This document shows, one piece after another, positions 57,981-64,000 of a DNA stretch of 64,000 bases. A program made the translations under genes and the position numbers. The stretch spans positions 124,001 to 188,000 of the forward strand of contig CAHIKZ030005440.1 in assembly GCA_903632075.3 (NCBI GenBank), written 5' to 3'. Positions within the stretch are counted from its first letter, which is position 1, and each line of letters opens with the position of its first letter. The notes under the pieces were generated by a model. The model saw nothing but the letters and a program-made list of their open reading frames with translations, was not told where the DNA came from and did no database searches. Source of the stretch: Acanthosepion pharaonis (lineage: Eukaryota; Mollusca; Cephalopoda; Sepiida; Sepiidae).

Positions 57981-58679
57981 ATTTTAATATATAGTATTAC
58001 GATTTACAAAAGCTTCTAATTTCTTAACATGACATATATTTTGTATTATAAATGAATAAAATAATTAAACTAATTTAAATACAAGACAAACTGGTTCAGT
58101 AACATTATAAATGCCATTTTCCGGAACTATCAAACATAACATGAACTTTTGCTCATCACAAATGTAGTGAGTTCAATTATCAATGTGTGACCAACTTCTA
58201 TGGTCTTATGCCAGATTAATAGAGTTTAAATTTGTGGTTGCATATGGGAGAGAATTAGGGAAAAAATGCAATTATATGAATGTATAGGAGTTAAGGATGT
58301 TTTGTATCTATGTGTGGTGGTGATCGCTTGAAAACATGGTGTAGGAAAGTATGCTGGTTTTCTATGTAGCAAGGATGGGGTAGCTGTTTAAGATCACCAG
58401 CTACTCGGGCAAGTTTAGTATTTCGTCTTTGGGAATTATATGATGACCACTGCATTGGAGAACAGACAAAATTAATTTATTTTTAATTGATTATTTTTAC
58501 AGCAAACCTGTTTAATCAAAAGGAATTCATGCCTTGGTAAAAATATAAACAATAAGCAATACAAAAAAGAATTCCTAGAAATTTCGTAAAATTAAATGAG
58601 TGTGGAGTAAGAGATGTAAAAAGACTTTTTCAAAGACTTTCATAAAAGGTACACATTTTAAAAAATAATTTAATTTGGC
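57981..58679. other. Stretch without recognisable gene
   Basis: AT-rich DNA with no domain-bearing frame or clear repeat. Confidence 0.35.
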
Positions 58680-58990
58680 TTTGAATACATTCTGAACGTT
58701 TCATTAAAATCTGATAATTATTTGATTTTTGCAAGAATTTCCAAATCAATGTTTTTCCACACAAAAGTTGTTCAAATTTCCCATACAATATTCATGTCTT
58801 GCGTTCAAGTCAGAAAAACAGTATTTAACTAAACTTCTTAAAGTCCTAAAAAGTACTAAATATTTTTTAGATCACAAAATCTTTCACTCTTTCCTTTTAA
58901 TAATAAAATATCGGTTTTCACAATAAAATTTTATTTTCATTGTACTTTTTAGGCATTTTTCCATCATGTATATACTTTTTTAACGAATCT
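58680..58990 (+). repeat. Dispersed AT-rich repeat, 'catcatgctatgctc' family, copy
   Basis: It contains TCATTAAAATCTGATAATTA TTTGATTTTTGCAA and then TCTTTCCTTTTAATAATAAA, AATAAAATTTTATTTTC and TTTTCCATCATGTATATAC. These are the same two blocks as in 34690-35035, in the opposite orientation. Confidence 0.5.
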
Positions 58991-60955
58991 TTGGAGGAAC
59001 TCAAATATCTGCAATTTTCGATTTGAGTAATAGTTTATTTTCATTATTTTTATAAGCAATCCAATCTTTTTGGGCAACCTATTTTATTGTTTTTTTTTTC
59101 TTTACTTGTTCATCATGAAAAGGAATTTTATGTCAAAGCAAATGTTTCATTAAATATTATCTGGCGTTTTGAATTTTTTATTAATTTATTTTATGCCTTA
59201 ATATTGTCCCTTTTTTTATCACCACTCTTAGGTCGTTTTACAATTAATGACTGTCACGCAAGCAGCATTAATTGTGAAAAAAAGTAGCCTCCAATGAATT
59301 CTGATCTCACATCTCGTATTCTTGTTGCATAAGTTATGAAGGCATTTTTGTCAACATTTGAATTCAACAAATAAACTCAGACATGTTTAATCGTGCATTG
59401 TATTAATTATTAAATATGTTATAAATTAAATCTTCTTTAATATAAAAATCCAATAACATTTAAAATGCATTTTAAAAATGAAAAATCTTTCTTAAAGCTT
59501 TTATTTATTTTGACATCAAATCTAAAAGATTAAATTTGATATTTCCAATAAGAAAATCATCATCTTGCGGCATCAGCGTTAGATTGAACTCACCAATACT
59601 TTGGTGTAGTTTTAATTTTTTTTTTTTTGTATTTAATTCTTGATGCTTTTAGGGTTTCGATGCTTTTTTTATCTTGTCACCATAACTAAATGGATTGCCA
59701 ACCAAGCCTCAGAGAGATCCAAATTTCATCTAAAGCAGGTTTGAATTTAAAGTTTTCCTTCTCCTAGAAAGTTGCCATCCAAGGCTATAGAATCCAGTAA
59801 AACTCTGAAATCTTTTCTGAACTTTTACCATTTTCTGTGTTATACAATTTCCAAACATGCAACAACTCATTCTTCTACATTTTATTAATGGAAAAATGTC
59901 TTCTTTGTGAGCTTGGTAGGTAAAAATATTATCCTAGTAAAGAGACACAACTCTGTCTAACCTTTTCCGTTCACATGCATGTACATCAAATTGAAAAATA
60001 AATTCAATTGTTATGTTTTGAAATCATTACATTCTGTTTTGTATTTTTAGAACTATGTGCTATTTACGTCAAATATAAATTAAATTGCGTCCACGCATTG
60101 TCCTTAATTACCTTTCCTAGCCAAATTAAAAATACAAAATTACACACCCTTAAATATTGGTAACACTGATTCGCTAAAACTTACTTTCAATTTAAATATC
60201 GCTAAAAAAATATTTTTAAGAAGGAGGTGGCTGTTAGGAAAGTTGTTGACATATTTATCGATAACCTGAATATTTTAAAAACGTAAGGGTAAAATCTATC
60301 GTAAGTAAAATTTAACAAATAATTGTAGTGAAAAGAATAATCATTTACCCAGAAAAAAAAGTTCGTGTTTTTTTGCGATCTGCCGAAAAAAAATGTCAAA
60401 AAGTAATTAAAAAAATAAACTTCATGACGAAATTAAATGCTAATCTTTGTTTTATTGAATGGCGTGACCAATCAGAAAAAAATCTATCGATGAATCAAAG
60501 CCGTTGTTTTTTCGCTTTAAAGGTAGGAAATTTTCTGAGCTGCGGTAAAAACACGCATTTTTGCTCTTAAGAAAGCCTTGTGACACCATTTTGTCGTTTC
60601 TACTTTGTTGGACTGTTACGACGGACTCGAATTTGAACTGCGATTTTATAAAATTGTTGCGGTTTTATAAAACAGACTGTCAATGATAAAAGCAATTTCT
60701 GCCATTTCTTCTTTTCTAAAAAAAAACACGAATACAATCCAAATGCCTTTTTAAGATCATTTTAGGGTGAATAGTAATCCTTAAAAAAAAAATTGAAATA
60801 TTTTAAGCATTATTTTTATTTTTTTTAATTTTTTCCAATTTATATTTTTTATTTAGGAAAATGTTTGTTGTCAATAAATTTTAAATTTGCTATTTTTTAA
60901 TCTTATTTTTTGATAATGTCGTAAAAGAAGGAAAATATTTAAAAAATTAATAAAA
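58991..60955. other. AT-rich stretch without recognisable gene
   Basis: A short inverted match to the 11.9/13.7 kb duplicated segment lies at 59518-59562. Nothing else is identified. Confidence 0.35.
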
Positions 60956-61080
60956 AAAAAAAAAAAAATTCAAAATTATTTTTAAAAATACTAAGGATTT
61001 GACGATAAAATTTTTGTTTTCTTTAAAGTTTGGCGTATTTTATATAGCCCTTTTTTTTTTGCGATTTTAGCAATATCACT
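60956..61080 (+). repeat. Dispersed AT-rich repeat, 'catcatgctatgctc' family, short decayed copy
   Basis: GACGATAAAATTTTTGTTTT, then AAGTTTGGCGTATTTTATAT and GCGATTTTAGCAA, follow the family order but with a decayed signature. Confidence 0.4.
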
Positions 61081-62139
61081 TAAATTCTATAAATCAATAC
61101 AGAATTTTAAAACTATTTCAAAGTTTATAAATTATTTAGTGTTAACAAAAAATATATGGAGGTTATTTTGTTTTTAAGGCATTCAATTAACATTTGACTT
61201 TTTAATCTTTAAATATTTCGGAATAGTCTTTCTCTCCTGAGGGTCACATCGCAAAGCCTGCGTAAAATATGAAGCTAAATAAAATGTGCATTTCTTTTCG
61301 GTATTTAACTGTTCAGCATTTTGTCTTCAGAGGAATAAAACGAGAAAGAATGAAATGAAATTAATGTAAACTTTGAAGTTGTCTTTGAAAAAAGAAGAAT
61401 TCCACTAAAAAGCAAATACGGTACAACAGAATTTTATATAAATTTTGGGAAAACCGCTAGGATGGCAGTTCTCAAAGAGAAAACAACTTTTTCGAAGAAG
61501 ACTGTGGAAACTAGGTGTAATTTGAAATTCATCTTTTTCCAGAGAAATATGTCCAGAATTATGGGTGGGGGTTAAATTGCGCGTCTGCGTGTTGTAATTA
61601 CTACAATTAAACACAAACTTCCCAGTTGTGATGAAATAGTAAATTAATCATACAACAGTATTCTTTGGATTTTTTTTTTTAAATAGCGATGCTTAATAAT
61701 TCTGAAATTCAAAAACATTTTCAAGAGGTTGATGCCGATAGAAAACAAAGAATATATTCACTTACCAATTTCGACGAAAAAGAAAAGGACAACACAACGC
61801 ATTTTCAATCTTATAGACGAATGAATGAAATGACATCCAATATTTCCAAAATAGATAAACAGGAAAAACTGAGTGAGTGAGTGAGTGGGTGAGTGAGTGA
61901 GTGAGTGAGTGAGTGAGTGAGTGAGGGGAGGAGGGAGGGAGGAGGGAGGGAGTGAGTGAGAATATAAGCTTAGAAATTACTAAATGCAACGACGACAAAA
62001 CACGTGACATCCAGTATCATCTATTATCGATGTTGGGTGACGATGCATATAGTTTAATTACTCAAATCTTTTTCTATGCGCCATGCCTCTTCAGTAATCA
62101 TGGCTATCCACAATTTCATATCCGTTGTAGCTGTTAGTA
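61081..62139. other. Stretch without recognisable gene, with a GAGT tandem repeat
   Basis: A (GAGT)n run with G-rich variants lies at 61871-61960. Frames reading through it (SLTHSLTHSL on the minus strand) are artefacts. A 63-codon frame at 61689-61880 has no recognisable domain. Confidence 0.4.
61871..61962. repeat. (GAGT)n minisatellite with GGAGGGAG tail
   Basis: About 12 GAGT units followed by GGAGGGAGG variants and more GAGT. Confidence 0.95.
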
Positions 62140-62960
62140 AACTTTCTTCTTTTTTTTCTATCTCTCCTAATGCCTATTTTCTCACCCATTTTACACAAAC
62201 TCATTCGGCATGTTATGAGTTACTTCCCTTTGTCCACCTTGAATTTAATATGATCTGGCGTGTCAAATTTTCTAAATATCTCTAAATAATTTCAGCTTAT
62301 ATTTTATTCTAAGTAAAAGAATCTTTTTCTGTGTTCATTTCCCCTAAAACTTCCTCATTGAGCACATGTTCAGTTCATGGTATTAACTAATTCCTTTGTA
62401 GAGCCACATTTCTATTATCTCATCTGAGACTGACCTTCATTCACTGCCATGTAGGAAGACCGATATTTTATAACAATTCAATAATTATTTCTTTTTTCTA
62501 ACAATATTTTCCAGTTTCTTAATAGTTTGCTTAGCTTTTGGAAGGCATCTTTCGCTATTTCAATGCGTCTTCGGATTTCGGTATCACAGCTTTCTTTAGT
62601 TTAAACACTTTTTAGAAATTTTTGGACTTGCTTGATTTTGGCGTCACCTATTCGTTGTTCGCATCTTGGGCTGTTCCATTTTCTCACAATTATCCATTCT
62701 GTCTTCTTGCTTGTTGAATCATTTCTTCTTGCATTCCTTTATTACCATCAGTATTTTCTATTCTGTGTATTCTATTATCACTGTGTCATCTGCATATCTT
62801 GTTAAAATTGTTAAAATTATGGCCGTCAATAATGAATGCTGCTATGATTTCTAATTCTCTCAAGATCGCTGAACTGTAATAGTTGAATAAGTCCAGTGAG
62901 AAGACACATCACTGTCATACGCACTTTTCTAGTTTTGCGTATTTATTAAATTCAATTTTC
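62140..62960 (-). pseudogene. RTE-like non-LTR reverse transcriptase, C-terminal half, broken
   Basis: Read downwards from 62960, pieces in shifting frames give QGCVFSLDLFNYYSSAILRE, FIIDGHNFNN and the catalytic RYADDTVII (about 62795-62770). Then come KWNSPRCEQRIGDAKIKQVQ, CDTEIRRRIEIAKDAFQKLS and later SVSDEIIEMWLYKG and HRKRFFYLE. The DG-C-D-x-EI-RRRI-x-x-A pattern after YADD is what I recall from RTE/BovB-type LINEs. Frameshifts and stops are frequent and the N-terminal half is missing. Confidence 0.75.
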
Positions 62961-63114
62961 TATCCGCACGCAGGCAGTTTTCTCACGGTAGAGATTCTGG
63001 ATTATTCTCTATAATTCTTCCTAAATAAATCAAACTTACCAAGCAGTTAGTATTTGATCAAGTAGAAACTAGTAGAAATCAAAAATACAAAAACTAATCA
63101 TTTGTCATCGATTT

Positions 63115-63900
63115 TTTACTTTACGACGTTTCGCTTTGCCGCTGCCGAAGCCCGCCGCCAGTCGCGCGTTCGTTCGGTCTCTTCGCCTTCGTTCGCCGCC
63201 GCTGGACGCGTGTCGCCCACCTCGGCAGTGCTCGGCTTTGCAAAGTGTGCGCAGGCAGGCAGCCCGCACAAGTGCCGCAAACGCGCTGCTAGCGTGCTCC
63301 CGGCGCCGGCGCCCGGGAAGCAGCCGGTACTGCTGGTGTGCAACTCGACCGACCGACCGACCAAACGCTTGTAAAGGGCGGCTCTAACTGTGACTGACTT
63401 ACGTTCAGTGAGCAGATGCCTCGTCATCTCGCCAGTGTCGGAACAGACAGAAAAGAGATGACGATGCGCATTCGTTCGTCCGCTTTCCGACTGCCCGTCT
63501 CTGAGCTTCGTTCGCCGTCGACGGACTCGCGTCGCCCACCTCAGCAGTGCTCGGCGTCAAAAAGTGCCGATTTGTGACTTTTCTCAAAGAAATGAAATTA
63601 CGAAACGAAATTGAACGCATCGATTGTCGTTGGCGTGTATGAGTATTAGATTTTCTAAAAAAGGCAAAGGTTGTTACACGAACAGCTTTCGTCGCTTGTG
63701 AGTGGACGAGACCGGCGCCTCGAGGGAAGTGTCGGGCGGCAGCGGCAGCGAGATACGGCGGCCGGCCAGCCCGGGAAGTGGGTTAGGGTTAGTTAGTTTC
63801 TTCTTTTTCTTTTTTTTTCTCCATGTCAGGGTGTGGTGGTGTAGAAGTGGAGGGTGGGAGCGGAATTGGACGCTTGGGGAGGTGACGAGTCAGAAGGTGA
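63115..63900. promoter_or_regulatory. CpG-rich block, possible promoter or first exon of a gene beyond the window
   Basis: It stands out from the AT-rich surroundings: GC-rich with many CpG, for instance GCGCCGGCGCCCGGG near 63303-63318. It contains a diverged direct repeat, TCGCCCACCTCGGCAGTGCT and TCGCCCACCTCAGCAGTGCT, at an offset of about 319 bp (from about 63190 and 63509), and a (CCGA)n-like run at 63350-63362. AAG/GTGAGATAA at 63896/63897 could be a splice donor. Frames on both strands are open mainly because of the GC content. It could also be a GC-rich repeat. Confidence 0.4.
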
Positions 63901-64000
63901 GATAATGGGCGTGTATGGAGATGTGAGAGTATTGGGAGGGAGCGGAACACGAGAGAGTGAAGGGGGCTCCTAGACAGAGGAGCAACGTCCTGATCCTTTT

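Noticed and set aside
61762..62010. Ser-Leu-Thr-His repeat protein
   Set aside because: A translation of the GAGT tandem repeat; no supporting context.
63102..63427. Overlapping Arg/Ala/Pro-rich frames on both strands
   Set aside because: Open because of high GC content and few stop codons; no domain, and codons do not favour one strand.
63778..63793. Telomere-like GGGTTAGGGTTAG
   Set aside because: Only two units; too short to claim an interstitial telomere.

Overview
The window looks like a repeat-dense, AT-rich animal genome. It has introns, microsatellites, and several classes of eukaryotic transposon in different stages of decay. The repeat types (jockey-like, RTE-like and site-specific-type LINEs, Ty3/Gypsy elements, Tc1/mariner and hAT transposons, and an invertebrate repeat opening with GCCCGGCGTTGCCCGGGG) suggest a lophotrochozoan, most likely a cephalopod mollusc. 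That assignment is inference from remembered repeat motifs; no search was possible. Nothing bacterial is present: no operons, CRISPR arrays, rRNA or convincing tRNA genes.

One host gene can be assembled with confidence. It is a three-exon gene on the minus strand (55756 down to 42481) for a predicted 231-residue secreted protein: signal peptide, one C-type lectin-like domain split between exons 1 and 2, and a cysteine-rich tail in exon 3. Both introns have GT-AG ends and phase 1, and the reading frame closes exactly. The two introns (about 4.4 and 8.1 kb) hold a jockey-like LINE, a Ty3/Gypsy element with two LTRs and a Tc1-like transposon, all on the strand opposite to the gene. A decayed duplicate of exon 2, with an in-frame stop, lies 215 bp downstream of exon 2.

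Layout. 1-850: LTR copy A. 852-2860: LINE 3' part. 3955-4539: small terminal-inverted-repeat element with 8-bp target duplications. 4873-6644: solo LTR B (duplication CATA). 6.7-10.1 kb: AT-rich dispersed repeats. 10.3-11.2 kb: 5' part of a Gypsy-type element. 11-16.6 kb: gene-free AT-rich DNA. 16.6 kb: mariner relic. 16.9-22.9 kb: degenerate satellite of about 90-100 bp units, interrupted by a dispersed repeat carrying solo LTR C (duplication CTGT). 23.1-25.85 kb: LINE of the restriction-like-endonuclease type (-). 25.9-27.8 kb: internally deleted Gypsy (+). 28.8-30.8 kb: second Gypsy (-) with a SINE-like insertion. 30.8-31.6 kb: jockey-like LINE. 31.9-33.9 kb: second dispersed repeat plus LTR copy D. 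34-37 kb: more dispersed repeats. 37.6-38.5 kb: internally deleted Tc1 element. 39.8-41.2 kb: hAT-like transposase split by a 421-bp inverted-repeat insertion. 42.4-55.8 kb: the lectin gene. 56.6-57.4 kb: third jockey copy. 57.4-62.1 kb: mostly repeats. 62.1-63.0 kb: RTE-like LINE (-). 63.1-64.0 kb: CpG-rich block, possibly a promoter or first exon of a gene beyond the window.

No multi-gene pathway is encoded here. The interest lies in the lectin gene with its unusual tail and dead exon copy, and in nested insertions whose borders can be read to the base.
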